A DNA stretch of 64,000 nt from VHCN01 sp964589935 (GTDB taxonomy: Bacteria > Verrucomicrobiota > Verrucomicrobiia > Limisphaerales > VHCN01), in NCBI GenBank assembly GCA_964589935.1, contig CAZPVD010000008.1:62001-126000 (forward strand), written 5' to 3'. Made by a program: the position numbers and the translations under genes. The notes under the pieces were generated by a model. It did no database searches. It saw only the letters and a list, made by a program, of their open reading frames with translations, and was not told the origin of the DNA. This document shows positions 25,829 through 35,573 of this stretch, in pieces; within the stretch, counting starts at the first letter, position 1; each line of letters opens with the position of its first letter.

Positions 25829-28780
25829 TTACTTCTTTGGCTTCTCGACCGCCGCGACCTTGAGGGCGAGCGGCTGGTCCACGGTGAGGTTCTGGTTGTT
25901 GAGCTTGAGCTGGGCCTGCACGGTGAGCTTGTGCTCGCCGGGCGTGGCGTCGGCTGACGCATCGAGCACGAGCTTCGCCTGCGTCTGGTCCTTCGCTATG
26001 GTGACTTTTGCGGCGCTCACGCCCTTGACGCCGCCGGGCAATGTGAGCGCAACATCAACCGGATCAGCATAGCCGTAAAGGCGCGTGATTTTCACCGGCA
26101 CCTCAATTTTCGCGCCCTGCGAAACCTGACCTGAAGGCGTGCCGAGTTCGAGCGTGATGGGAGCCGGCGCGATCTTGATGTGAATCGGCGGCGAATAAAC
26201 CGAGGCAAGCACATCCTTGGGCTTCGCGACATCCGCGGCGGCGGTGGCCTTGGCCTTGAGCATGTCGCGCTTAGCTTCTGCGGCCTTTTGTTTTGCGACG
26301 GCCTCCGTGTTCGCCTTTTCTGCCGCGGCCTTTGCATCGGCCGCAGCCTTTGCCTTTGCAGTCGCGTCCGCAGAAACCTTCGCGGCATCCGCGGCAGCCT
26401 TCGTGAGATTTTGGTCCTGCGCGCTTTTCTCGGCGGCGCTCTTGGCTTGCGCGGCTTTTTCTGCCGCAGCCTTCGCGGCGGCATCGGCTTCCGTCTGCGC
26501 CTTCACCGCGGCGGCAAGTGCGTCTGCCGCCTTCTTCGCGGCGGCGGCAAGATCGGTGGCTGTTTTCTCCATCGCCTTCGCGTCGTCGTCCGCCTTCTTT
26601 GCGCCTTCGGGGTTGTTGCGATATTTGCCCTGCGCCTGCGTCTGGAGGTAGAACACATGCTCGCCCGGCGGAATCTTGAACTGCGCGAGGTCAATCTCCA
26701 GCGTCGCGTTCGTCGCCTTGCCGTCCACGGCCAGTTCCTTCATCGGATCGAGCGCCGCGATGCCGACGGCCTTGAGGTTGAGGTTCTGCGCGAAATCGCC
26801 GCGCCGCACGACGCGCAGCGGAATCTGCATCTTCGCGGCGACGGAATTTTCAAACGTCTTGCTCTCGACCGGCTCGACCGAGATGGGCGCGGCCTCGACG
26901 CCGCTGACGGACAACACCACATCGCGCACGAGCCGCGAATACACAGGCTCGGCCTGCATGTCGGCAACCGTCCAGACTGGCGAGCCACCGCGCGCCTCGC
27001 GCGCGACCTCCGCGTCGCCGACCTTCGCCTTGCCGATAATTTTCAGCGGACCGGTCCACGCGTCGGCGCTTTCGCTCGCGGTGAGCAGCAGCGTGCCGAC
27101 GTTCTTCCCGCCGGGAATGACCGCCGTGCTCGCGGTGACGCCCGCGGGCAGGCCCTCGGCGTTCACGGTGATGTCGCCGCCGAAATTGTCGCGGCGGAAC
27201 GCGATCACGCGGACGGGCTGCGTCTCGCTCCGGCGCAACAGCGGCTTGCCGAAGTCCACGGATTTCGTGTCCTTCTTCACCGGCATCTGCGCGGCGGGCA
27301 TGGCGACAAGGCGGAAGTCCGGCTGCTCCTTGCGGATCGCGAGCCGATACACAAAACGCGGATCACTGATCGTGTGGTTGAACATGTCGCGCACGACGAT
27401 GCGATACGCGCCGTCCTCCTTCGCCTCGAAGCGCCCAGCCGGGTCGCGCGAGGACGTGTTGAAATCCGCCGAAGCGCTCAAGTTCACGTCCTGGTCCGAA
27501 AGTTCGAGCACTTCGCCCGCCGTTTCCTCGCCCTTGTCGTTCTTCGTCACGCGCTGGATGACGACAATCGGGTCGGTCGGCAAACCAAGCCGCGACGAGA
27601 TGACCTCGACCCAGAACACGTCGCCCTTCTTCGCGTCGAAGGCGAACCAATCCTCGTCGCGCGCCGGGTAAAGCTGGCCGACGATTTCCGCCGGCAATGA
27701 AATCTTCTGCGCCTGCACTGGCTTGCTATTAGGCTCGGCCTCGTGAACGACCGGCGCGGTGGCAAAGGTGATGAGCGCGGGATTCGAGACACCCTGCGGC
27801 GTGCTCACGCGATACTCGAAGCCGTCGAGCGCGGCATCGCTCGGCCGCATCTGCGCGCTGCTGGCGAGACGCAGGCGCATCGCGGGATCCGCCGGAACGT
27901 CAATGTCCACCGTAATTTTTTCAAGCGGCTTGCCGTCAACGGCCTTCAGATTCGCTGGCATTCCGCCGGGAAGATCTCTTCCGTAGAGCGTGAACTTCGT
28001 CTTCGTGCCCGGCTGGCCACACGGCGGGAAAACGAAATCAATCCACGGCCCCGTCGTGACCGAGAGCCGGTAGAAATACTCGCCGCCGCCGCCGAATGTG
28101 ACGTCATGCACCTTCGCAACGAGCGTCATGTCCGCCAGCGCCGTGAAGTCGAGCAGGCCGCCGCGGCGCGCGCGGTCCAGTTCGCGGTTGTCCGCATCGT
28201 AGAGCACAAGCACGGCGTCCATGCGCGAGTCAATTTCACGCGAGCGGCACTCGATGAGGACGCGCTGGCCCTTCTTCGCGGCGAACTTGTAGTAGTCCGC
28301 GTTGTTCGCGTCCGCGCGGCCGTTGACGGTGGAGTTCATCGCCAGCTCCATCGCGCCGGCAAACGTGTTGTTTGTCGTGGCCTCGTTCACCTCGGCCAGC
28401 GCGCCGACAACGAACGCGCGCGGGTTCGAGATGCCGAACCGGCCCACGACGCGCGCCTCATACACGCCGGGAGGGACGTTCGCGGCGATGTTCGCGGTGA
28501 ACGTGTTTGCCACGGGCTGGTCGCCGTTCTTCTTCTGTATCGCGGTGATGCTCGCGTGTGAAAACACAATCCGGTCAGCCTCGTCGAGGTCCGCGCCGGT
28601 GATCGCCAGCTCGATTCCCGCGCCCGCCTTGCCGCCGGGCGGAAAGACGGTGAAAAGCTTGGTTTGAGGCAGCGTCGTCTGCGCCTGCACGGTGGCAACG
28701 AGAAGCGCGGCGGACAACACGAGGAGCGCCGCGCGCGGCGACAATTTAAGTTGGATGATCGGCTTCTGCATGGCTGTCAC
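25829..28780 (-). CDS. Large secreted protein with pre-peptidase-like domains and Ala-rich coiled coil
   Basis: 983 aa. A signal peptide spans about 15-34 (AALLVLSAALLVATVQAQ). The beta-rich mature part contains IPT/TIG-like and bacterial pre-peptidase C-terminal-like stretches (ADYYKFAAKKGQRVLIECRS near 165 and EDWFAFDAKKGDVFWVEVIS near 375), which bind carbohydrate or aid export in other proteins. Residues about 727-853 are a coiled coil built mostly of Ala, Lys, Asp and Glu. A further beta domain ends the protein. No catalytic motif is visible. The gene lies between the sixth DUF1501 gene and the WD40 gene and shares with the latter the unusual Ala-rich arm, which suggests physical partnership. 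Confidence 0.8.
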   Translation of the reverse strand: MTAMQKPIIQLKLSPRAALLVLSAALLVATVQAQTTLPQTKLFTVFPPGGKAGAGIELAITGADLDEADRIVFSHASITAIQKKNGDQPVANTFTANIAANVPPGVYEARVVGRFGISNPRAFVVGALAEVNEATTNNTFAGAMELAMNSTVNGRADANNADYYKFAAKKGQRVLIECRSREIDSRMDAVLVLYDADNRELDRARRGGLLDFTALADMTLVAKVHDVTFGGGGEYFYRLSVTTGPWIDFVFPPCGQPGTKTKFTLYGRDLPGGMPANLKAVDGKPLEKITVDIDVPADPAMRLRLASSAQMRPSDAALDGFEYRVSTPQGVSNPALITFATAPVVHEAEPNSKPVQAQKISLPAEIVGQLYPARDEDWFAFDAKKGDVFWVEVISSRLGLPTDPIVVIQRVTKNDKGEETAGEVLELSDQDVNLSASADFNTSSRDPAGRFEAKEDGAYRIVVRDMFNHTISDPRFVYRLAIRKEQPDFRLVAMPAAQMPVKKDTKSVDFGKPLLRRSETQPVRVIAFRRDNFGGDITVNAEGLPAGVTASTAVIPGGKNVGTLLLTASESADAWTGPLKIIGKAKVGDAEVAREARGGSPVWTVADMQAEPVYSRLVRDVVLSVSGVEAAPISVEPVESKTFENSVAAKMQIPLRVVRRGDFAQNLNLKAVGIAALDPMKELAVDGKATNATLEIDLAQFKIPPGEHVFYLQTQAQGKYRNNPEGAKKADDDAKAMEKTATDLAAAAKKAADALAAAVKAQTEADAAAKAAAEKAAQAKSAAEKSAQDQNLTKAAADAAKVSADATAKAKAAADAKAAAEKANTEAVAKQKAAEAKRDMLKAKATAAADVAKPKDVLASVYSPPIHIKIAPAPITLELGTPSGQVSQGAKIEVPVKITRLYGYADPVDVALTLPGGVKGVSAAKVTIAKDQTQAKLVLDASADATPGEHKLTVQAQLKLNNQNLTVDQPLALKVAAVEKPKK

Positions 28781-28854
28781 TCCAGTTCAGACCCCGCACG
28801 GGCGGAGTTTCTTCGACGAAATTTTGCGCGTGACACGGCGAACAACACGCGGCC

Positions 28855-30249
28855 TCACGAAGTCAGTTCGTCAATCGGCGTGCCATACGGCAGCACCGGA
28901 TGCGGACGGCCCTGATGATCTTCATACTGCGCGGTCACGTCCACGCCGAGGTGGCGATACATCGTGGCGAGCACGTCCTGCGGTTTCTTCGGGTTGTCCT
29001 TCGGCTCGCCACCCTTCGCGTCGGACGAGCCGACGACGCGGCCGCCCTTCACGCCGCCACCCGCGATGGCCGCGCTGAAAACATTCGGCCAATGGTCGCG
29101 TCCGCCGGTGCCGTTGACCTTTGGCGTGCGGCCGAACTCGCCCCACGCGATGACCATCGTCGAGTCGAGCATTCCGCGCGCCTCAAGGTCCTCGATGAGC
29201 GCGGTGTAAGCGCGGTCCCAGCGCGGCAGGAAACCGTCGCGCATCGTCTCGTAGCCCTTCACGTGCGTGTCCCACCAGCGCAGGTCCACGGTCACGAGCC
29301 GCACGCCATACTCGACGAGCCGGCGCGCGAGCAGGATGCGCTGGCTCCACGCGGGCACGCCGCAGCGGTCGGGCGTGGGCGCCTTGTATTCGGCCATGAA
29401 TCCGTAACGGTCGCGAACCTTCTGCGGCTCGGCGTCGAGATTGAAGCCGTCGCGCGCCGCGGCACCGGTGACAATGTCCCACGCCTGCTGTTGAAAACTG
29501 TCAAGCGCCTCCATCTGCCCGCTGGCGTCGGCCTCGCGGCGAATGCGGTCAATGCCGCTGATCAAAGATTTGCGCTCCGCAAGACGGTCGAACGAAAGCC
29601 CGTCAGCCAGCTCGAAGTTCGGCACGCTGAACGGACCGTCCTTCGCCGGGTCGGCCTGCGTGGCGAACGCGGCGTATTTCTGCCCGAGATACGCCGAGCC
29701 GCTGCCGGGCAGGTCGCGCGGGATGATGACGTAGGGCGGCATCTTCGGGTTCAGGTGGCCGAGTTGTTTCGCCACGATGGAGCCGCAGCTCGGATAGACG
29801 TTCACGTCCGGCTGCCCCGCGTTGGGCGGATAACCTGTGAAGAGAATCTGGTCGCCCGCCGAATGCCCCGCGTCCGTGTGATACAGGCTGCGGATGATGC
29901 TGTATTTGTGCTGAATCTTCGCGTGCATCGGCAGCAAATCACAAATCTGGATGCCGGGCACGCTGGTGCTCATCGCGCCGAATGCGCCGCGATAATCCTC
30001 CGGCGCGTCGGGCTTCGGATCCCACGTCTCATGCTGGCTCGGCCCGCCGCGCATCCAGAGGATGATGACGGACTTGTCGCGCGAGGTCGGCTTGCCCGCG
30101 GCGCGTGCCGACGACTCGAAGCGAAGCAGGTCCGCGAGGCCGAATCCGGCGCAGCCGAGAAATCCAGCCTTCAAAAAGCCGCGCCGGTTCTGCCGCAGCA
30201 AGCGGCGGAACTCGGGGCAACCGATGCGATTGGGCTGTTCCGAACTCAT
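28855..30249 (-). CDS. DUF1501 family exported protein (paired with the DUF1549/DUF1553 gene)
   Basis: 464 aa from the ATG at 30249; the frame runs much farther upstream, but that part is the neighbouring gene read in another frame. The N-terminus has a twin-arginine-like signal (RQNRRGFLKAGFLGCAGFGL). DUF1501 hallmarks follow: ILWMRGGPSQHETWDPKPDA, VNVYPSCGSIVAKQLG, WWDTHVKGYETMRDGFLPRW and AWGEFGRTPKVNGTGGRDHW. DUF1501 is a distant member of the alkaline-phosphatase/sulfatase fold; no reaction is known. It lies 11 bp after the DUF1549/DUF1553 gene, the usual pairing in PVC genomes. It is clearly less like the five tandem copies than they are like each other. Confidence 0.9.
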   Translation of the reverse strand: MSSEQPNRIGCPEFRRLLRQNRRGFLKAGFLGCAGFGLADLLRFESSARAAGKPTSRDKSVIILWMRGGPSQHETWDPKPDAPEDYRGAFGAMSTSVPGIQICDLLPMHAKIQHKYSIIRSLYHTDAGHSAGDQILFTGYPPNAGQPDVNVYPSCGSIVAKQLGHLNPKMPPYVIIPRDLPGSGSAYLGQKYAAFATQADPAKDGPFSVPNFELADGLSFDRLAERKSLISGIDRIRREADASGQMEALDSFQQQAWDIVTGAAARDGFNLDAEPQKVRDRYGFMAEYKAPTPDRCGVPAWSQRILLARRLVEYGVRLVTVDLRWWDTHVKGYETMRDGFLPRWDRAYTALIEDLEARGMLDSTMVIAWGEFGRTPKVNGTGGRDHWPNVFSAAIAGGGVKGGRVVGSSDAKGGEPKDNPKKPQDVLATMYRHLGVDVTAQYEDHQGRPHPVLPYGTPIDELTS

Positions 30250-30260
30250 GCGATTGTCGC

Positions 30261-32798
30261 TCAGTGGTTGAACAAAAATTCCTTGCTGCTCACAAGCGCC
30301 CACACGATGTCTTCGTAGGCTTGGCGCTTGGCGGCGGGTTTCTTCGCGGCGTCCTGCTCCTTCTTCATCACCTTCTCGATGTGCTGCTTGGCCATCTCGG
30401 TCTCGTAGGATTCGGGGTTGCGCGCGTAGGCCCACTCGTAGAGTTCGCGAAGCTTGTCGTCGTCGCTGCGCTTGTCGTCCGTGGCGAGCAGGGCTGCGCG
30501 GCCGTTGTTGTCGGCGAGCTTGTTCTGGATGTCCTTTGAGTTGAGCAGGTGCAGGCTCTGCGCAAGCGAGGCGTCCTGCGAGCGCTCGCATTCGCACGAG
30601 CTGGAGGAATCGGGGCGGCCGAACACGGTCAGGAAGTAGGAGCCGGCGTTGAAGCTGTTGTCCGGCAACTGCACCGCGCGCGTGCCGGGCGGCAGGCCGC
30701 CCCAGCTTGGCTCGGACTTTGTGACGGTGTTGATGGCGTCGAAGAGCACCTCGGCGGTGAGACGCTTCGGGTAGTAGCGCGAGTAGTATTGCTTGTCCAC
30801 CTTGTTGAAGTCGTTCGGGATCGCACTCAACTGATACGTCGTCGAGCGGCAGATCACACGCACGAGGTTCTTCATGTCGAAGCCCGACTCGACAAAATAC
30901 TTCGCCACCGCATCGAGCAGCTCGGGATTCGTCGCCGGATTCGTCTCGCGCATGTCGTCCTCCGGCTCGACGAGGCCGCGGTTGAAGAAGTGCTTCCAGT
31001 AGCGGTTCACGAGCGACTGCGCGAAGAAGCGGTTGTCCTTCGCGCTCATCCAGTCCACGAGCGACTGGCGAGCGTCGTCGTCGGGAATCACATCCAGCGG
31101 CACCGCGCCGAGGCCGGCGGGCTTCACGGTCTGGCCGTTCTTCTTGTTCTGCGCGGACGGCGTGGAGCGTTTCGTGAAAACCACTTCCTCGCCCGGCTGG
31201 CTGCTCGGCTTGCGGCTGACCTGCGAGAAGAACGCGCCGAAGCTGTAGTAGTCGGCCTGGCTCCACTTTTCATAGGGATGATGATGACACTGCGCGCACT
31301 GGAGGCGCGTGCCGAGGAAGAGCTGCGCGGTGTCCTCAAGCTGCGTGGTCATGGTGTTGACCTGGCGATACCACGCGACGGGCGGGTTGTTCCCGATGTC
31401 GCCGGACGCCGCGAGGATTTCGCGCACGAACTGGTCGTAGGGCTTGTTGACCATGAAGCTGTCGCGAATCCAGTTGTAGAAGGCATAGGTGCCGTGCGTG
31501 TGCGTGGGCTGGGCGCGCTTGTTGCGCAGCAACGCGGCCCATTTGTTCGCGAAGTAATCCGCGTAGTCCGAGCTGTCGAGCAACTGGTCAATCCACTTGT
31601 CACGCTTCGCCGTGTCCTTGTCCGCGAGGAACTTTTCCACTTCAGCCGCGGTTGGCGTGCGGCCCGCGATGTCGAGCGTGACGCGGCGCAGGAACGTCGC
31701 GTCATCGCAAATGCCCGACGGCGGCATGCCGACCTTCACGAGCTTCTTGAAGACCAGTTCGTCAATGAAGTTGTTCGCCACGGGCAGACGCTCGACCGGC
31801 GCGCCGAGCGGCACCGTCGCGCGGAACGTGGTGACCCTGCCCTGATAACGCACCATCACGGCCACGTCGCCCGTCTGGCCGGTCATCTTCACGCGGCCGT
31901 TGTTTTCCGTGGAGGCGATGTCCTTGTCGTTCGGTTCGTAGAGAGCGCCGCGCGTGACATCCTCGTAGTGGCCGTCGGTGTATTGCGCAAGCACGAGGAG
32001 CTGCTGGTCGCCGTCCTTGTCCATCGTGCGTTCCTTCGGGAAGACTTCAATGCGCGACACCGTCGGATCCTTCGCGTCGCCGTAGGGCATCCCTTGCGCA
32101 ATCCAACGCTTGACGAGTTCATAATCAAAGGAGCCAACCTCAAGCCGTTTGCCGCCGCCGTGCGGAACAACCGATGCGCCCTTCACGAGAAGCAGGCTCT
32201 GGTCCGGCGCGGGCGGGAACAGGCGGCGTCCGCGCGACTCCTTCACGAGATGCTCGTAATCCTCCGTCGGCTCGAAGCCGAGGAGTGAGAGCTTGAAGCC
32301 GTTCTGTCCGCTCGCCTTGCCGTGGCATCCGCCGCCGTTGCAGCCGCCCTTGGTGAAGATGGGCACGATTTGGTTCGGAAAGTTCACCGGGTTGACGAGC
32401 TTCGCATTTTCAACAGTGACCTCAATCATCGCGGACGCGCCTTCCTTCGCCTTCGCGGTGATGACCGCCTTGCCGTCGGCGACGGGTGTCACGAGGCCGT
32501 CCCTGTCAATCTTCACAATGTTTGCCGGCGCGACGGTGTAGGTGACGGCTCGCGTGTAGTCGCGTTCCATGCCGCCGGCGAACTTCGCGGTCGCAAGCAA
32601 TTGCTGCCGCGCGTCGCTGCCTTTGAGGTGGATGCCCTTGGTATCGGCGGCGTCGCCAGCTTGCAGGACGAGCGAGCCAAGTTTATCAACGGGCTTCGGC
32701 GCGTCCTTTGATGCGGCGAACGTCGTCACTGCAAACGTGGCCGCAATGCAGACAGCGCCCGCCGCCGCGGAGCGGAATGAACAGTTCTTCAGTGCCAT
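30261..32798 (-). CDS. DUF1549/DUF1553 (PSD1) exported protein with Big_2-like domains and haem motifs
   Basis: 845 aa. A signal peptide (about 10-29) precedes a Big_2/Ig-like domain (about 40-130, SARQQLLATAKFAGG-type strands). A cytochrome-like segment carries C-x4-CH at 153-159 (CNGGGCH). A second Ig-like domain covers about 250-335. DUF1549 follows (FIDELVFKKLVKVGMPPSGI, DATFLRRVTLDIAGRTPT), with a CxxCH motif near 503-507 (CAQCHHHPYEKWSQADYYSF), and then DUF1553 (QSLVNRYWKHFFNRGLVEPE, RLTAEVLFDAINTVT). Such proteins are restricted mostly to PVC bacteria and their role is not established. It stands between the five tandem DUF1501 genes and the sixth. Confidence 0.92.
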   Translation of the reverse strand: MALKNCSFRSAAAGAVCIAATFAVTTFAASKDAPKPVDKLGSLVLQAGDAADTKGIHLKGSDARQQLLATAKFAGGMERDYTRAVTYTVAPANIVKIDRDGLVTPVADGKAVITAKAKEGASAMIEVTVENAKLVNPVNFPNQIVPIFTKGGCNGGGCHGKASGQNGFKLSLLGFEPTEDYEHLVKESRGRRLFPPAPDQSLLLVKGASVVPHGGGKRLEVGSFDYELVKRWIAQGMPYGDAKDPTVSRIEVFPKERTMDKDGDQQLLVLAQYTDGHYEDVTRGALYEPNDKDIASTENNGRVKMTGQTGDVAVMVRYQGRVTTFRATVPLGAPVERLPVANNFIDELVFKKLVKVGMPPSGICDDATFLRRVTLDIAGRTPTAAEVEKFLADKDTAKRDKWIDQLLDSSDYADYFANKWAALLRNKRAQPTHTHGTYAFYNWIRDSFMVNKPYDQFVREILAASGDIGNNPPVAWYRQVNTMTTQLEDTAQLFLGTRLQCAQCHHHPYEKWSQADYYSFGAFFSQVSRKPSSQPGEEVVFTKRSTPSAQNKKNGQTVKPAGLGAVPLDVIPDDDARQSLVDWMSAKDNRFFAQSLVNRYWKHFFNRGLVEPEDDMRETNPATNPELLDAVAKYFVESGFDMKNLVRVICRSTTYQLSAIPNDFNKVDKQYYSRYYPKRLTAEVLFDAINTVTKSEPSWGGLPPGTRAVQLPDNSFNAGSYFLTVFGRPDSSSSCECERSQDASLAQSLHLLNSKDIQNKLADNNGRAALLATDDKRSDDDKLRELYEWAYARNPESYETEMAKQHIEKVMKKEQDAAKKPAAKRQAYEDIVWALVSSKEFLFNH

Positions 32799-32847
32799 AA
32801 TTTTCCTGTGCTTCGTTTATTTGTGACGCTCGCGCGACAAGGTTTAA

Positions 32848-34140
32848 TCAGAGAAGTTCCTTGATCGGCTCATAATTATCCACGAGGTAGTGCGGCCGGC
32901 CGGCGAAATCGGCAATGGTCTGCGTGTTCGGATCGAGGCCGCAGTTGCGATAAAGCGTGGCGATCACCTCGCAAAGATGCACGGGACGGTCGTTCGCCTC
33001 GCCGCCGAGCCGGTCGGTCTGGCCGAGCACCTGGCCGGTCTTCATGCCGCCACCGGCGAGCAGCGCGCTGCCGACGCGCGACCAGTGGTCGCGGCCTGCG
33101 GTGCCGTTCACGCGCGGCGTGCGGCCGAACTCACCCCACACCACGACGCTTACGTCCTTCGCGAGGCCGCGCTCGTGCAGTTCCTCGACGAGCGTCGTGA
33201 CGCCGTGGTCAAGCTGTGGAAGCTGGTTGCGCAGGGTTTGGAAGTTCTGCTGGTGCGTGTCCCAGCCGCCGAAATTGAGCGTCACGCAGCGCGCGCCCGC
33301 CTCGACCAGCCGCCGGGCGAGGAGGAAGTTTTCCAGACCGCGCCTGCTCTGCACCGGCGCGTTGTAGCGCTCGACGACCTTCGGGTCTTCCTTCTTGAGA
33401 TCGAGCGCGGTGACGAGCCTGCTGGACGTGATGACTTCAAACGCCTTCTGGTTGAAGCCGTCAAGTCCCTCCATCAACTTGCTCGCGTCCGCGTCGCGGC
33501 GGAATTTGTCGAAGCCCGTGAGGAGCGCCTTGCGGTCATCGAGACGGTCGAGCGTGACGCCGTTCAACACCATGTCGGTCTTGCCCGGTCCGCTCGGCTC
33601 GAATGAGCCGTGCGCCGCGCCGGCGTAACCGCTCGGCGCAGTCTTGCCACTCAACCCAATGAACGCCGGCATACCTTCGCCCGCCGGGCCTTGAAGCTTC
33701 GAAAGCGTCGAGCCAACCGAAGGCCATCCGCCGGGCGGCTGGTTCTGCTCGATGCGTCCGGTCATCGTCTGAAATGAACTGTGCTGGTCCACCTGGCCGA
33801 CGAGCGCGCGGATGGGGACGAACTTGTCCATGTTCGCCGCGAGCCGCGGCATGTGTTCGCAGATGCGGATGCCGGGCACGCACGACGGGATGGCGTTGAA
33901 CTCGCCGCGGATTTCCGAGGGCGCGTCCTCCTTGATGTCATACATGTCGAGGTGCGACGCGCCGCCGGGCAGGTAAATCATGATGACCGACTTGTTCGAC
34001 GCGCCAAGGCCGGCCTGCGCGTCAAGCCGGAAAAGCGAGGGCAGCGAGAACGCGCCCATGCCGAGCGCGCCGATGCGGAGGAAGTTGCGCCGCGAGATGC
34101 CGTCACAGAACGGCTGCGATTTGCCAAGGATGGTCAACAT
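32848..34140 (-). CDS. DUF1501 protein, tandem copy A (last of five)
   Basis: 430 aa, the shortest and most diverged of the five. It starts MLTILGKSQPFCDGISRRNF, with a twin-arginine-like signal (SRRNFLRIGALGMGAFSLPS). Family blocks are PGGASHLDMYDIKEDAPSEI, NQPPGGWPSVGSTLSKLQGP, FGGWDTHQQNF, WGEFGRTPRVNGTAGRDHW and the closing FAGRPHYLVDNYEPIKELL. Its Asn-Gly-Thr after GRTP is shared with the DUF1501 gene at 28855 and not with the other tandem copies, so it may be the link between the two groups. It lies 49 bp before the DUF1549/DUF1553 gene and 84 bp after copy B. Confidence 0.92.
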   Translation of the reverse strand: MLTILGKSQPFCDGISRRNFLRIGALGMGAFSLPSLFRLDAQAGLGASNKSVIMIYLPGGASHLDMYDIKEDAPSEIRGEFNAIPSCVPGIRICEHMPRLAANMDKFVPIRALVGQVDQHSSFQTMTGRIEQNQPPGGWPSVGSTLSKLQGPAGEGMPAFIGLSGKTAPSGYAGAAHGSFEPSGPGKTDMVLNGVTLDRLDDRKALLTGFDKFRRDADASKLMEGLDGFNQKAFEVITSSRLVTALDLKKEDPKVVERYNAPVQSRRGLENFLLARRLVEAGARCVTLNFGGWDTHQQNFQTLRNQLPQLDHGVTTLVEELHERGLAKDVSVVVWGEFGRTPRVNGTAGRDHWSRVGSALLAGGGMKTGQVLGQTDRLGGEANDRPVHLCEVIATLYRNCGLDPNTQTIADFAGRPHYLVDNYEPIKELL

Positions 34141-34224
34141 AGGTTTTGTGCGTTTTCGTTTCGTTCAACTGCCCTGCCCAGCCGCGCCCGGCCACTCAGC
34201 CGGACACACTCACTTCACCCGTGC

Positions 34225-35571
34225 TCACACGAGTTCTTTCATCACTTCATGCTCATAATCCACCAACGGATGCGGACGACCGGCGAAATCCGTGAACTGC
34301 GTCGCGTGCGGGTCAATGCCGAGCCGCTGATACAGCGTCGCGAAGACTTCGCCGAAGTGGACGCCGCGTTCTGCGATCTCGCCGCCGAGCCGGTCGGTCG
34401 CGCCGATCACCTGCCCCGTGCGCAAGCCGCCGCCCGCAAGCAAACCGCAGCCGACGCGCGGCCAGTGGTCGCGGCCCGCATCTTTGTTAATAGTGGGCGT
34501 GCGGCCAAATTCGCCCCACGCGACGACGGAGACATCCTTGTCCAGCCCGCGCGCGTGCAAGTCCTCGACCAGCGCCGAGACGCCCTGATCGAAGTAAGGC
34601 AGATGCGTGTCGCGCGCCTCGCTGAAGTTGTTCGAGTGAAAATCCCAGCGGCCAAAATTCAATGTCACGACACGCGCGCCCGCTTCAACGAGACGACGGG
34701 CCATGAGAAAGTGTTCGAGGTTGCGCGGAGCGCCGTCGCCGTAATTTTGCGTGAAGCCCTTGCCGTAACGCTCGCGGACTTTCGGGTCTTCCTTCGAGAT
34801 GTCGAGCGCGGCAGCGAGACGACTTGAAGTCAACATGCCAAGGGCGCGTTGCTGGAAAGCATCCATGCCCTCGATGACGCCGCTCGTGTCCACATCGCGA
34901 CGGAACTTGTCGAAGCTCGCGAGGAGCTTCTTGCGGTCGTCGAGACGGTCGAGCGTGACGCCGTTGAGCGTGAGGTCGTCCATCGTTTCGCCGGACGGAC
35001 GGAAGGCAGAGTGCGGCACGCCGAGAAAACCCGGCAGGCCCGGCGAGCCATACGGCGGATGCCCCGCGCGTGGCGCGAGTCCGACAAACGGCGGGATGGC
35101 TTCGGCAGTCGGGCCTTTCAATTTCGACATCACGGAACCGAGTGACGGCCAGCCGCCGGGAGGCTGGTTGCGCTTGCTGCGGCCGGTGTAACAAATGAAC
35201 GAATCGTGATCGCCGTCGGGCGAGCCATAGACCGTGCGGATGGGCACGAGCTTGTCCATGATGCGCGCGAGCCGCGGCAGATGTTCGCAGATGCGGATGC
35301 CGGGAACGTTCGTCGGGATTTCCTTAAACTCGCCGCGAATTTCCGACGGTGCGTCCACCTTGATGTCATACATGTCCTGGTGCGGCGGCGCGCCGACGAG
35401 GTAGATCATGATGACGGCCTTGTGCGAATTGCGGATGCCCGCCTTTGCTTCCGCTTCGAGCAACTGCGGCAGCGCAAGCCCGCCCATGCCCAGCGCGCCA
35501 ACCTTCAGGAACTCGCGACGTGAAACGCCGTCGCAAAGCTTCGCTGAATTTTTTCCGTAAATGGTCAGCAT
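34225..35571 (-). CDS. DUF1501 protein, tandem copy B
   Basis: 448 aa, the longest copy. The signal region reads VSRREFLKVGALGMGGLALP, with K for R in the twin-arginine-like motif. It carries NQPPGGWPSLGSVMSKLKGP, then a unique insertion-like Gly/Pro loop (RAGHPPYGSPGLPGFLGVPH). Later blocks are LNFGRWDFHSNNFSEARDTH and AWGEFGRTPTINKDAGRDHW. The C-terminus keeps FAGRPHPLVDYEHEVMKELV. Its ATG lies 2 bp beyond the stop of copy C, so translation is likely coupled. Export and an unknown hydrolase-like role are inferred from the family. Confidence 0.92.
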   Translation of the reverse strand: MLTIYGKNSAKLCDGVSRREFLKVGALGMGGLALPQLLEAEAKAGIRNSHKAVIMIYLVGAPPHQDMYDIKVDAPSEIRGEFKEIPTNVPGIRICEHLPRLARIMDKLVPIRTVYGSPDGDHDSFICYTGRSKRNQPPGGWPSLGSVMSKLKGPTAEAIPPFVGLAPRAGHPPYGSPGLPGFLGVPHSAFRPSGETMDDLTLNGVTLDRLDDRKKLLASFDKFRRDVDTSGVIEGMDAFQQRALGMLTSSRLAAALDISKEDPKVRERYGKGFTQNYGDGAPRNLEHFLMARRLVEAGARVVTLNFGRWDFHSNNFSEARDTHLPYFDQGVSALVEDLHARGLDKDVSVVAWGEFGRTPTINKDAGRDHWPRVGCGLLAGGGLRTGQVIGATDRLGGEIAERGVHFGEVFATLYQRLGIDPHATQFTDFAGRPHPLVDYEHEVMKELV

Positions 35572-35573
35572 GA

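Noticed and set aside
28855..31266. One 803-residue DUF1501 protein
   Set aside because: The N-terminal 339 residues are the DUF1549/DUF1553 gene read in the wrong frame; the true start with a twin-arginine-like signal is the ATG at 30249.
34141..34224. A terminator between DUF1501 copies A and B
   Set aside because: No stem with a U-tract could be found in the 84-bp gap.
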